Positions 1 through 9,399 of a DNA stretch of 64,000 nt are shown piece after piece; positions within the stretch are counted from its first letter, which is position 1; the number at the start of each line of letters is the position of its first letter. The DNA is taken from the NCBI GenBank assembly GCA_015075305.1, contig JABTUS010000001.1, positions 806,001 to 870,000 of the forward strand, given 5' to 3'. The translations under genes were made by a program, and so were the position numbers. A model generated the notes under the pieces. It saw only the letters and a list, made by a program, of their open reading frames with translations. It did no database searches and was not told the origin of the DNA. Origin of the DNA: Opitutaceae bacterium. GTDB lineage: Bacteria; Verrucomicrobiota; Verrucomicrobiia; Opitutales; Opitutaceae.

Positions 1-2
1 AC

Positions 3-346
3 GTGACCGAGCGGGTTGCGGCAACGATGGCGCCACGGGCGGAGATGCCGGAAGAGCTCGCCAATCACGAACTGTACGCCGGCGATGGTCATTGGCACGG
101 TGCCGCCACGCATGATGCGAAGATCGATGATCGGCGCTGGGCGGTCGGCCATGTTTACGCTCTGAACCTGGTGCACCCGCGCCCTGCATCACCTTGATCT
201 GACTCAGGGCGTGCGAGCACGACATGTCTGTGCTCAAACGGCTCGGCGCGGACATGCTTCGAATGGGTGCGAAGAAGCGTCAGCGCGTCATCTGGGTGTG
301 GGACCGTGCTGGCATAGACTTCGAGCTCTGGCAAAACTGGAAAGCC
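3..346 (+). pseudogene. IS4-family transposase, N-terminal/middle fragment (copy A)
   Basis: Two frames carry the fragment. One (3-197) encodes residues corresponding to the region around 'AKIDDRRWAVGHVYALN'. The next (from 224) encodes 'MSVLKRLGADM...VIWVWDRAGIDFELWQNWK', which the other copies show to be central transposase sequence. The gene starts outside the window and is cut after the codons for NWK by the transposon at 347. Its continuation is at 3872. It is non-functional. Confidence 0.8.
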
Positions 347-496
347 CTGTCCCGCGTCACGGAGTTTCCTGAAGACGGGAGTGGATTTGGTCAGGGTGGG
401 AGCGACAGTGGTCTGAAGGATCGGGTTTGGAGCGTGGCGGGGGTTGGGGTGAAGAGAGTGGCGTAAGAGGGAGAGGAGGGATTAAGAGGTTGGGGA

Positions 497-1086
497 ATGC
501 AGCGGATCCACCCCACGGCGCTGAGTCCTGAGCAATACATCGAGACGGAGGCCCATCGGCAGGTGCGTGGTGAAGGATTGTGTCCGCGGTGTGGAAAGGG
601 TCGGTTGCAACGGCATGGATTTTACAGTCGTGGCGTGACAGGGGTGGCGGGGCAGGAGCTGCGGGTGCTGGTGGCACGATTCATCTGCGCAGCGTGCAGG
701 GGTACGGTGAGCTACCTGCCGGGATTCGCGTTGTCGTACCGGCTGGTGCAGGTTTCGACGTTTGAAGCGTTTCTCGAGGGGGAGTTCTGGCGAAGGGAAG
801 TGCAGCGGTGGCTGTCGGTGCTGGAGGACTATCGTCGGCGGATGCCTTGGCTACGCGACGGAGCTTTGGCGGCGGGTGGGATGCGGCTTGGGCCGCACCT
901 CCGGCGAGCAGCAGGGCGATGTGGCCCTGGCTGAAAGCGGCGTGCGGTGGATTGACCTCCGCCGCACGCCGACTGGTGGCCGAGTTCAGGACAACCCTGT
1001 TTCGGCAGTACCAGTGCCATCAGCCAGCGGGGTGTGGTGAACACTACGGCTGGCCCGAGAGACCGGGTCTGAACGTGAAGGGGTAG
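497..1086 (+). pseudogene. Transposon gene 1: zinc-finger accessory protein, frameshifted
   Basis: The first frame, starting with ATG at 497, encodes two CxxC pairs: CPRCGKG near residue 30 and CAAC near residue 67, with 'RHGFYSR' between them. This is the layout of small zinc-ribbon proteins that accompany transposases. After about residue 125 (around 880) the frame ends early at 934. A second frame continues plausible sequence (WPWLKAACGGLTSAARRLVA) to a stop at 1086, so one indel is likely. It sits first in the transposon, about 60 bp before the transposase gene. A role in target or end binding is an inference. No precise family is assigned. Confidence 0.55.
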
Positions 1087-1145
1087 CAGCCCACACAACG
1101 AAAATATCGCGATCGTGAACCGGAGCGGTGAAACGCTTTCAGGGT

Positions 1146-2417
1146 ATGAAAATCACTCCTTCGGAAGAGGAATCACGGGAAGCGAGGGCGCTGGCGCGCT
1201 TCGCCGCCGTTCAGGCGGTGATGCAGGCGGTCCGGAACGGACCGCCGTTGATGCAAGCGGCGCAACAGGCCGCGCAGCAGGCCTGGGACGGGCAACTGTG
1301 TTCTGGCCGCGACGATCGAGGACTGGTACTACGACTACACAGGCACGGCCAGTTTGCCGCGCTGCACAGTCAAAGGCGTTGTGACTGGGGAAAATCGAAG
1401 GCGATGGATCGGCCGCGGTGGAGGCGTTGTGCAGACTGAGGCGGGAGCATCCGGGCCTGACACTCAAAGCCCTGGCGGAGGAGTTGGTGCGGCAGGGGAT
1501 CCTGGAGCGCGGCAGTGTGAGCGAAAGCACGCTGCGGAGGCGGCTGGTGGAGGCGGGATTGGACCGGCGCAGCGTGCGGGCCGGTTCGGGTCTTAGCGGG
1601 GGGCCGACGAAGGCCTTCGAACTGCCGCTGCCGAATCTATTGGATGGCCGACTGCATGCACGGGCCGACGCTGAGGACCGGGGGGAATGCAGGGGCGCAG
1701 CGCACGTATTTGTTCGCGCTGCTCGACGACTGCTCGCGGCTGTGCGTGCACGGGCAGTTTTACGAGCACGAACGCCTGGAGGGTTTCCTGGATGCGCTGC
1801 GGCGGGCGCTCCAGACCCGCGGGCTGCCGGAGAAACTCTACACGGACAATGGAGCGGCGTTCCGCAGCCAGCATCTGGCGGTCGTGTGTGCGAACCTCGG
1901 CATCCGCCTGATCCACGCGAAGCCGTACCACAGCTGGTCGAAGGGCAAGATCGAGCGGTTCTTTTCCACGGTGCAGACCCAGTTCCTCCCGCCGCTGGTG
2001 TTCACGCCGGTGCACTCCATCGACGAATTGAACCGGCGGTTCTGGCAGTGGCTGGAGAGCGGGTACCATCAACACGTGCACTCGGCCCTGGCCGGCGAGG
2101 CACCGGCGCAGCGCTTCGCACGGCTGGGCACGGCGTTGAGGCTGCTGGATGCGAACGCGCCACTCGACCGCTTGTTCTTCATGCGGGTGGAGCGGCGGGT
2201 GCGCAAGGATGCGACCTTCTCGCTGGAAGCGGGCCTTTGGGAGGTGGCGGCGCATCTGCGCGGGCAGCTCATCACGGTGCGTTTCGATCCGGTGAGCCTG
2301 GCCCGGGTGGAGGTCTGGCTGGGCGAGCGGTTCATCGGGCTGGCGGTGCGCTGTGACAAGCACCGCAACGCGAAAATCCCCTTCGTGACCAACGACTATG
2401 AGCGCGAAACCCACTGA
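1146..2417 (+). pseudogene. Transposon gene 2: integrase-core (rve, DDE) transposase, frameshifted
   Basis: The clean C-terminal frame (1644-2417) encodes the catalytic core. The first acidic residue is in MADCMHGPTL, the second in LYTDNGAAFRS and the glutamate in KGKIERFF. This D,D,E spacing is typical of rve transposases (IS481, Tn552/TniA, MuA). Residues after the core (around RKDATFSLEAGLWEVAAHL) resemble the Mu-type C-terminal beta barrel. Upstream, 1418-1620 in another frame encodes a helix-turn-helix-like region (HPGLTLKALAEELVRQGI...STLRRRLVEAG). The start is uncertain: ATG at 1146, or GTG at 1128. At least two or three indels break the gene. Its stop at 2415-2417 overlaps the start of the ATPase gene. 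Confidence 0.75.
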
Positions 2418-3239
2418 AGCCCCGGCGCTGGACCCGCGCTCAAGACGCTGTGGGGTGCCAGCCGATGGCTGGATGGCTGACGGCGGGTGGTCCTTGCCCA
2501 CCCCGCCTGGCAGGAGGCGTACCGACGACTCGACCAACTGGCCGTTGTGCGCGCCAGCGGTGTCCTTCACGGGCCCAATGGCGTGGGGAAAAGCACCCTG
2601 TTGCACCGCTGGAGCGAACGGTTGAGCCCCAAGCAGTATCGCTTCGTGCGGATGACGCACGGCTCGCTGGCCCACTCCGATCTGCTGCGTCACCTGGTGA
2701 AACTCGGTGGCCGGGAGCCGAAGTACCGCAAGGGCGACAACGTCGGCCTGCTGAGCGAACTGTGGCAGGAGTGGGCTCCGGTGTGGCCGGTGCTCGTCAT
2801 CGAGGAGGCGCAGGATCTGTCCGTGGCCGCACTGGAGGAACTGCGCCTGCTCACCTGCGCCCGCACCGACGCGGCCCCGCCGTTCTCCCTGATCCTCTGC
2901 GGGGACGAGGATCTGCTCGGTCGCCTGGAACTGAATGTGAACCGCGCCCTGGTGTCGCGGCTGGGCTTCTGCCTTCATCTGGCCCCCTGGCCCGCGGAGA
3001 GTTTTTCCGAGTACCTGCACGAGCGCCTGGCCGAGGTCGGCATCCACTCCAGCCCCTTTGAGCCGGCCGCCGAAACCCTGCTGCTGCAATCGGGACAGGG
3101 GCTGCCGCGCACGCTCAACGCCCTTTTGCAGCGCGCCATGGAGCAGGCAGCCCTGGCGAACCGGCGCGTTGTCACCACCGCGGATGTCCAGTTCGCCCTC
3201 GATGCGCTGCCGTGGCTGGCGCGAATCCGTCCGTCGTGA
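2398..3239 (+). CDS. Transposon gene 3: AAA ATPase (ExeA/TniB-like)
   Basis: This is the ATPase partner expected next to a DDE transposase in Tn7/IS21-like elements, where it selects or licenses target DNA. Walker A is GPNGVGKST (about 2571-2597) and Walker B is VLVIEEAQDL (about 2788-2817). An ATPase lid (SGQGLPRTLNALLQRAM) follows near the C-terminus. The uninterrupted frame runs from GTG at 2487. The natural start is probably ATG at 2398, which overlaps the transposase stop, but two compensating frame changes between 2430 and 2490 would then be needed. The gene may therefore be slightly damaged at its N-terminus. The fourth gene follows after 6 bp. Confidence 0.75.
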
Positions 3240-3245
3240 GGCACC

Positions 3246-3730
3246 ATGCAACCGGCCGACCCCACGTCCGTCGTGCCTGCCCTGCTCGAGGAAATCCGCC
3301 GCCGCTTCTATGCCCAAGCCGAAGCGCGCACCTTCCATCGCGACCGGCGCATGCTGCTTTACGCGCTGAGCTGGCCGGCGACCTGGCTGGAGCACCGCGC
3401 GCTCACGTGCCTCTCGCCCGCTACACCACGCTGATCACCGACCGCCTCGACGACATCGCCGCGCACGGTGATCCCGCCCGTTACGGCCCATACTTTCCGG
3501 CGTATCTGCTCAAATGCGTCCAGGATTGGTTCCAGCATCACGGCGACGAACTCGACGCTGAACTCAAACACATCCGAAACGCCCTCGATCAAATCCTCGC
3601 CTCACCCTCGCTCGCCCTGACGGTCCGGCGGGACGCCCACCACCTCGCATTGCTCGCGGCCGCTCATCGGCTGCTCCACCAGCGCAGCCAACGCCAGCCC
3701 GCCGCCGACCGCCAGCTGTCGCTGTTTTGA
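3246..3730 (+). pseudogene. Transposon gene 4: small protein of unknown function, frameshifted
   Basis: The ATG at 3246 opens a frame encoding 'MQPADPTSVVPALLEEIRRR...' that is lost near 3395. The adjacent frame then encodes a coherent C-terminal part (TTLITDRLDDIAAH...QWFQHHGDELD-type helices, ending LSLF) to 3730. One indel rejoins the two. The protein is predicted mostly helical and basic. It lies last in the transposon, 6 bp after the ATPase gene, so it is probably a conserved passenger or accessory transposition protein. I do not recognise the family. Confidence 0.5.
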
Positions 3731-3871
3731 TCTCCGCCGCGATCAACGTGGCGTCACACCGCGTCGCTTTTCCATCACGTCACGCTCCACCCGGAGCACC
3801 CGCAAACAGCTCTACTCCCGTGCCGCATTTATCACGAAAAAACGTTCCTGAAACACCGTGACGCGGAACAG

Positions 3872-4380
3872 AAAGCCACCCGCGGCATCTACTTCATCTC
3901 GAGAACCAAGGACAACATGACTTTCACCACGGTGTCTCAAGTGGCTCCTGATCCGGACCGCCCGATCGACCCGAATATCCTCTCGGACGAGCGCTGCTTG
4001 AGCAGCCAAGGCACCGAGGTCCCGCCTGATTCGATATCGCGATCCGGTGGGCGCAACGGTGTACGAGTTCGTCACCACCGCATTCCACCTGCCCGCCGAC
4101 ATCATTGCCTGGCTGTATAAAGCGCGATGGAACATCGAGAAGGTCTTCGATCAGCTCAAAACAAGTTCGACGAGGTCAAGGCTTGGGCAACCAGCGATAC
4201 GGCGAAATCCATCCAGCGAAGTTCTTTGCCTGGCTCACAACTTGCTCGAGCTGTTTGAGGTGCACTTGGAAAACGACTATCGGATTCGCAACCGAAGCCG
4301 GCCTGCAACGTCGTGAAAAAAGGCTCGCCGAACACACTGCCGTTGCCCGGAAAAGGGTACGCCGTCCCAGCCCCAGACCG
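3872..4380 (+). pseudogene. IS4-family transposase, C-terminal fragment (copy A)
   Basis: Continuation of the transposase cut at 346. It reads TRGIYFISRTKDN (3877 onward), then QVAPDPDRPIDPNILSDERC, then in another frame VYEFVTTAFHLPADIIAWLYKARWNIEKVFDQLK, which contains the YREK catalytic signature with its glutamate. At least two frameshifts occur, near 4020 and 4160. It is non-functional. Confidence 0.8.
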
Positions 4381-4524
4381 CCTTTATTCCAGCCTCTACA
4401 ATGCAGCATAAACCCATCCGATGGCTTCGCTCCTACTGGTTCTCCAGCACCCCTCTATCGCAGATCCTGCCTGTCCTGGCCCGCTCCTACGCACATTCCT
4501 AGCCTCCCACATTGGACACCCTTG

Positions 4525-4694
4525 AGGAAGGAGCCGAGGTCGGATACAATCCCGGCAAACCAGGTCGGCGCAGTTTTCATCCGCTACTCGGTGTGGTGGC
4601 GCGCACTCGGTTGTGCCCGGCTTATCGTTTTCGCTCAGGTGACACAGTGACCGCGACGCAGTGGGAAGAGCGGCTTCGACAGATTCCGCGCTAA
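4525..4694 (+). pseudogene. IS1380-type transposase, internal/C-terminal fragment
   Basis: Directly abutting the right end of IS4 copy A, the frame encodes EEGAEVGYNPGKPGRRSFHP followed by LLGVVARTRLCPAYRFRSGD and TVTATQWEE. The 'GYNPxKPGRxSxHPL...xRSG' block is typical of IS1380-family transposases just after the second catalytic aspartate. The matching N-terminal half of the same type of enzyme, ending IIMDWD, is at 31419-31882 and also abuts an IS4 end. The fragment stops at 4694 without a catalytic C-terminus. Confidence 0.65.
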
Positions 4695-4711
4695 TCATCC
4701 AGTCGATGTCT

Positions 4712-5338
4712 CTACCACTCGAAGATCTCCAAGTGGCCGATGCCGAAGGCAGCTCCTGCCGGATTTTGGTTCTTTAGGATGACTGTGTAATCTCCCGCAG
4801 CCAGCGAGAAGTTCACGAAGCCCGCTTCCTTGTTGTCGATCGTCCAGCCGCCATAGCGGGTTTGCAGCGTCGCCTTGGATGTGGCGTCGATATCGTCACA
4901 CGAGGCGACTAGTCCGGCCGAACCGTGTACCTCCACTCGGGGATCGGCCAGTAGTCCGGAAAGTCCAAATGCGGAGAGACTGGGGCCGCTACCCCGAATA
5001 CCGATCGACATTGCACGGTCGAGTCGGAATCCAAGTATCAACACTTGATCGCCGACTTGCACATTGCCCCGCCCGTTAAAATGTTGGATGCGCGAATCAC
5101 TGATCTCGTCGGAAACTACTATGCGTATATGTCCGATGCGACCATAACTTGATTGGTCCGTCAATAGGGCGGAGTAGCTCAAATCTGGGTCGAGATCTGC
5201 GGTGATTCCCGGTTCGTTGCTTTGAAGTGTTTGCCCGTAGTTTAGCGATTGTACATAATACTCGCTATTGCGCAAGATACGCACGTTAGTCATCGATACA
5301 GTATCACCACTTGGCGTGTGCGAATATGTTCCCCACGA
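4712..5338 (-). pseudogene. Surface/exported protein, C-terminal fragment truncated by IS4 copy B
   Basis: About 205 residues of a larger protein whose 5' part is missing, because the frame runs straight into the right end of IS4 copy B at 5339. The C-terminal half (RAMSIGIRGSGPSLSAFGLS, LLADPRVEVHGSAGLV, then a closing FSLAAGDYTVILKNQNP...GHLEIFEW) matches the all-beta C-terminal domain common in large exported Verrucomicrobiota proteins. In those proteins 'IRGxGPSLxAFGVxG' and 'GxxxGxALxEVYE' motifs recur. The role is unknown, presumably cell surface. The natural stop (TGA-side at 4712) is retained. Confidence 0.6.
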
Positions 5339-6655
5339 CAAGGGTGTCCAATGTGGGAGGCTAGGAATGTGCGTAGGAGCGGGCCAGGACAGGCAGGATC
5401 TGCGATAGAGGGGCGCTGGAGAACCAGTAGGAGCGAAGCCATCGGATGAGTTTTATACTGCATTGTAGAGGCTGGAATAGCTTGGTTAGCAGGGCTGAGA
5501 CGGCGTACCCTTTTTCCGGGCAACGGCAGTGTGTTGGCGAGCCTTTTCACGACGTTGCAGGCCGGCTTCGCTGCGAATCCGATAGTCGTTTTCCAAGTGC
5601 ACCTCAAACAGCTCGGCAAGTTGTGAGCCAGGCAAAGGAACTTCGCTTGGATGGATTTCGCCGTATCGCTGGTTGCCCAAGCCTTGGACTCGTCGAACTT
5701 GTTTTTGAGCTGATCGAAGACCTTCTCGATGTTCCATCGCGCTTTTATACAGCCAGGCAATGATGTCGGCGGGCAGGTGGAATGCGGTGGTGACGAACTC
5801 GTACACCGTTGCGCCCACCGGATCGCGATATCGAATCAGGCGGACCTCGGTGCCTTGGCTGCTCAAGCAGCGCTCGTCCGAGAGGATATTCGGGTCCGAT
5901 CTGGGCGGTCCGGATCAGGGAGCTACTTGAGACACCGTGGTGAAAGTCATGTTGTCCTTGGTTCTCGAGATGAAGTAGATGCCGCGGGTGGCTTTCCAGT
6001 TTGCCAGAGCTCGAAGTCTATGCCAGCACGGTCCCACACCCAGATGACGCGCTGACGCTTCTTCGCACCCATTCGAAGCTATGTCCGCGCTGAGCCGTTT
6101 GAGCACAGACATGTCGTGCTCCTTTTCGCCCTGGAGTCAGATCAAGGTGATGCAGGGCGCGGGTGCGCAGGTTCAGAGCGTAAACATGGCCGACCGCCCA
6201 GCGCCGATCATCGATCTTCGCATCATGCGTGGCGGCACCGTGCCAATGACCATCGCCGGGCGTACAGTTCGTGATTGGCGAGCTCTTCCGGCATCTCCGC
6301 CCGTGGCGCCATCGTTGCCGCAACCCGCTCGGTCACGTCGGAGAGCATCTGCAGGCGCCCGCATGCTCTTGAGTTGCTCGAAAAGCTGCTCCGCTGCGGG
6401 CACGATTCAATGTGCACGCCAATCTGCTGAAGGAATCCTCGACCACTGCGTGGATCGCAAATCACCAGGGTCGCGCCGAGTTCAAGAAAACTCGGCGTCC
6501 GTGACCGCCCGGCAGTCCCGCTGATGCAGCGACGCAGCCAGGGCATTGCTCAGGGGCGCGAAAACGTCTTCCTCAATACAGGATCAGAAATGTGCTCCAT
6601 ATGGGGCCCCAACCTGACCCTCAATGCATCTTCAAGCATAAGTTTAAACAATTTT
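5339..6655 (-). mobile_element. IS4-family element copy B, missing its left-end 150 bp
   Basis: It begins with the right-end sequence CAAGGGTGTCC at 5339 and runs through a frameshifted transposase gene to TTTAAACAATTTT at 6655. There it stops abruptly against the right end of copy C. The missing left end, starting CAATTTT, is found at 31264-31418 beyond copy D. The two pieces add up to one full element (about 1,465 bp), so B is the older copy that received another IS. Confidence 0.8.
5360..6560 (-). pseudogene. IS4-family transposase (copy B), multiply frameshifted
   Basis: Transposase pieces appear in shifting frames. The N-terminal MPWLRRCISGTAGRSR lies near 6546, then the AKIDDRRWAVGHVYALN region (6018-6323), then QVAPDPDRPI-equivalent sequence. 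A C-terminal VYEFVTTAFHLPADIIAWLYK is near 5866-5740. At least five indels occur relative to a consensus of the copies. No functional enzyme is possible. Confidence 0.8.
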
Positions 6656-8055
6656 CAAGGGTGTCCAATGTGGGAGGCTAGGAATGTGCGTAGGAGCGGG
6701 CCAGACAGGCAGGATCTGCGATAGAGGGCGCTGGAGAACCAGTAGAGCGAAGCCATCGGATGAGTTTTATACTGCATTGTAGAGGCTGGAATAGCTTGGT
6801 TAGCAGGGCTGAGACGGCGTACCCTTTTCCGGGCAACGGCAGTGTGTTCGGCGAGCCTTTTTCACGACGTTGCAGGCCGGCTTCGTTGCAAATCCGATAG
6901 TCGTTTTCCAAGTGCACCTCAAACAGCTCGAGCAAGTTGTGAGCCAGGCAAAGGAACTTCCGCTTGGATGGATTTCGCCGTATCGCTGGTTGCCCAAGCC
7001 TTGACCTCGTCGAACTTGTTTTGAGCTGATCGAAGACCTTCTCGATGTTCCATCGCGCTTTATACAGCCAGGCAATGATGTCGGCGGGCAGGTGGAATGC
7101 GGTGGTGACGAACTCGTACACCGTTGCGCCCACCGGATCGCGATATCGAATCAGGCGGACCTCGGTGCCTTGGCTGCTCAAGCAGCGCTCGTCCGAGAGG
7201 ATATTCGGGTCGATCGGGCGGTCCGGATCAGGAGCTACTTGAGACACCGTGGTGAAAGTCATGTTGTCCTTGGTTCTCGAGATGAAGTAGATGCCGCGGG
7301 TGGCTTTCCAGTTTTGCCAGAGCTCGAAGTCTATGCCAGCACGGTCCCACACCCAGATGACGCTGACGCTTCTTCGCACCCATTCGAAGCATGTCCGCGC
7401 CGAGCCGTTTGAGCACAGACATGTCGTGCTCCTTTTGCCCTGAGTCAGATCAAGGTGATGCAGGGCGCGGGTGCGCAGGTTCAGAGCGTAAGCCGATCGC
7501 CCCAGCGCCGATCATCGATCTTCGCATCATGCGTGGCGGCACCGTGCCACGACCATCGCCGGCGTACAGTTCGGGATTGGCGAGCTCGAGCATCTCCGCC
7601 CCGCCATCGTTGCCGCAACCCGCTCGGTCACGTCGGAGAGCATCTGCAGGCGCCGCATGAAACAGATCGAAAAGCTGCTCCGCTGCGGGCACGATTCGCG
7701 CCAATCTGCGGAACGCCTTCGTTCTGCGTGGATCGCAAATCACTCGGGTCGCGCCGAGTTCAAGAAACTCGGCGTCCGTGACCGCCGGCAGTCCGCTGAT
7801 GCGGCGACGCAGCCAGGGCATTGAAGCCGCGCGAAAACGTCTTCCTCGATCACAGGATCGGAATCGTCCATGCAGCCCCAACCTGACCCCGCGGCATCTT
7901 CAAGCGGTAAGTTTAAACAATTTCCGGGCGTCTTCCTGCCCTACAACGGATTACCACCGCCATCAAGATACAGGCCGCTTGAAGAGCCCTTTCCAATTGC
8001 AAACAAAGAAATTGTTATTCCGCAATCGTTCTATAAAGTGGTTTGGACGCCCTTG
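6656..8055 (-). mobile_element. IS4-family element copy C, full length with both ends
   Basis: The right end is CAAGGGTGTCCAA at 6656 and the left end, read on the complement, is CAAGGGCGTCCAAACC ending at 8055. These are 13-bp inverted repeats with one mismatch. The length is 1,400 bp. On one side it abuts AACAATTTT of copy B. On the other it abuts TGATAATA (8056-8063), which is also the sequence next to copy D's right end (29801-29808). Confidence 0.85.
6678..7881 (-). pseudogene. IS4-family transposase (copy C)
   Basis: This is the best preserved copy. The C-terminal 233 residues (6678-7379) are in one frame and contain VIWVWDRAGIDFELWQNWK, RGIYFISRTKDN and the YREK signature (YKARWNIEKVFDQLK). 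The N-terminal part (MPWLRRRISGLPAVTDAEFL...ELGATRVICDPRRTKAF) lies in another frame, 7450-7881. At least two frame breaks separate them. The family and orientation are clear. The enzyme would be inactive unless the breaks are sequencing errors. Confidence 0.8.
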
Positions 8056-8217
8056 TGATAATATTATGCCGGTTTAGAATGTAAAGGGGACATCATTAAC
8101 AGGGTGGTAAAATTCTATATTGGATTCTAATTTCATGGATGGAATGAGGGAGCGATTGCGTGCATCAGAGCGACGGCAAGGAGGAGCGCAAGCCGTGACG
8201 CAAAGTCCCGCAATCCC
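8056..8217. other. Intergenic spacer beside IS4 copy C
   Basis: AT-richer than its surroundings. It begins TGATAATATTATGCC, the first eight bases of which repeat the flank at 29801-29808. No coding or RNA feature is seen. Confidence 0.5.
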
Positions 8218-9326
8218 TCAGGTGGTCTGACCCAGTGCGAGCATGGTGGGAAGTGTGATTGCGCGATGACTGCCGTCCGCAAGAATCTTGCCCGCCTCAA
8301 GCCCGATGCGTTCGTAGTCAATGACAAGCGTTGTGATATTTCGATCGGTCACAATATTCGTGCCCATGGCTGAAATAATCCCGGCCGCCCCGGGCAGGCG
8401 ATATGGCGTCGGCAATATTGCCGCGCAGAATTGCGGCAATATTGTCCTCAAGACAAAATTCCAACACGCCTGCTTGTAGCTTGCAGACGGCGAACGAACT
8501 CCGCGCGTTCAGCCGGGGTCGACACCGCATACATTCGATTCTTCAATGGGACGCCCCACATGGACGCCGCTCGCAGGCGCAGCCGCGCGCATCAGGTCAA
8601 CCGGTGCAGCGCCGCTGAAAGGAACGGCGATCCAAATTTCCTCATAGCCGCGCGCGAAGAGATGGCCGACGGCAAGCACCGCGCTTGATTCAAAATCGAT
8701 CGAAACGCTTGCAAGTCCGGGAAGGCGCGTTTTTCGACATACAATCACCGCGTTGGTCAATTGGGCCGAAAACTCCTCCAGTACATCATCCAGCCAGACG
8801 TCGTCGAGAAGGATGCCTCCAAACTGGTCCTCGTAATCCCGAAAAAATTCCGCGATCGCTTCATGCTGCGCCGTGGCTCCTGCATGCAAGGGCGGATGCT
8901 CCGTGTCCGCGTGGCGCACCGTGCTTTCGTTGTGAACAAAGAGCATCGCTGCCCGATTGCGCCCGAACGCCTGGCTGAATCCACTCATGATCCCTTGGTA
9001 GATGCGGCTCCAGTGCCGAAGTTTGCGAAGCAAACACGCGTAGGGCTTGCGGCGCTCGAACATATGGCGGCTCTCAAGCGGGTAATAGCGCCCGTTCGCA
9101 CGGCGCCAGAGAACCTTCTCGGCATCCAGCTTCTTCAAAAGTCTGCATGCACTTGCATTTGAAACCCCATACCGGTCGCCGAGTTCGCGCGTTGTTGGCA
9201 ACGGGTCTTTGCATCCCATGATTTCTTCAGAGCAAGACGCCTGAGCGCAGCTTCGAGTTCGGTGACACCCTTGCCCGGACGCAAGAGTGCTGAGTTTGAT
9301 GTAACAAGCTGCTTGTTTGACGGCAT
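8218..9326 (-). pseudogene. GntR-type HTH regulator with LacI-type ligand domain, frameshifted
   Basis: The N-terminal winged helix (PLPTTRELGDRYGVSNASAC, then RLLKKLDAEKVLWRRANGRYY) is GntR-like. It is followed by a periplasmic-binding-protein-like effector domain, in which GILLDDVWLDDVLEEF, SVSIDFESSAVLAVGHLFAR and later VIDYERIGLEAGKIL are LacI-family features. This architecture belongs to GntR/LacI sugar-responsive repressors. The reading changes frame near 9215, 8500 and 8440, so the gene is broken as given. The ATG at 9326 is preferred over a further-upstream TTG because the TTG would overlap the divergent aldolase gene. It lies divergent to the NanA-like aldolase with a palindromic site between them and is probably the local repressor. 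Confidence 0.65.
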
Positions 9327-9368
9327 AATTTTGAGCGACTCGGATCTCCTTCGTAATATCGCCTGAAG

Positions 9369-9384
9369 TTTGTTACGCAACAAA
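9369..9384. promoter_or_regulatory. Palindromic operator candidate TTTGTTACGCAACAAA
   Basis: A near-perfect 16-bp palindrome in the 73-bp divergent spacer between the regulator (starts 9326) and the NanA-like gene (starts 9400). The core TGTTACGCAACA recurs at 19943-19954 and, as TGTTGCGTAACA, at 20100-20111. Both of those copies are in front of TonB receptor genes. Confidence 0.65.
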
Positions 9385-9399
9385 TCATATCGCTCGTCA

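Larger units (their letters stand above)
347..3871 (+). mobile_element. 3.5-kb four-gene transposon (DDE transposase plus AAA ATPase) with inverted ends and 6-bp target duplication
   Basis: The left end begins CTGTCCCGCGTCACGG (347) and the right end read on the complement begins CTGTTCCGCGTCACGG (from 3871). The first 22 positions match at 20, so these are terminal inverted repeats. AAAGCC occurs immediately outside both ends (341-346 and 3872-3877). Intact IS4 copies contain this AAAGCC once, at the same place, which proves an insertion with a 6-bp target duplication. Inside, all on the plus strand, are a zinc-finger protein, an integrase-core (D,D,E) transposase, an ExeA/TniB-like ATPase and a fourth small protein. 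The DDE-plus-ATPase logic recalls Tn7/Tn5053/IS21 relatives. At least three of the four genes carry frameshifts. Confidence 0.85.
1..4524 (+). mobile_element. IS4-family insertion sequence copy A, left end outside window, split by a transposon
   Basis: Homologous over its length to the minus-strand copies at 5339-6655, 6656-8055 and 29809-31263. Bases 1-346 carry the N-terminal and middle part of the transposase gene. The reading resumes at 3872-4524 after a 3.5-kb inserted transposon. The right end is the 4514-4524 stretch ending CACCCTTG, the complement of the CAAGGGTGTCC end of the other copies. The transposase contains the Y-x2-R-x3-E-x6-K signature (YKARWNIEKVFDQLK) that defines IS4-family enzymes. 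Several frame breaks mean this copy cannot encode a full enzyme. The left end lies before base 1. Confidence 0.85.

Noticed and set aside
1593-3395. A 600-residue minus-strand open frame
   Set aside because: It lies opposite the transposase and ATPase genes of the transposon. High GC with strong third-position bias creates such long antisense frames. It has no domain and is rich in Arg, Gln and Gly.
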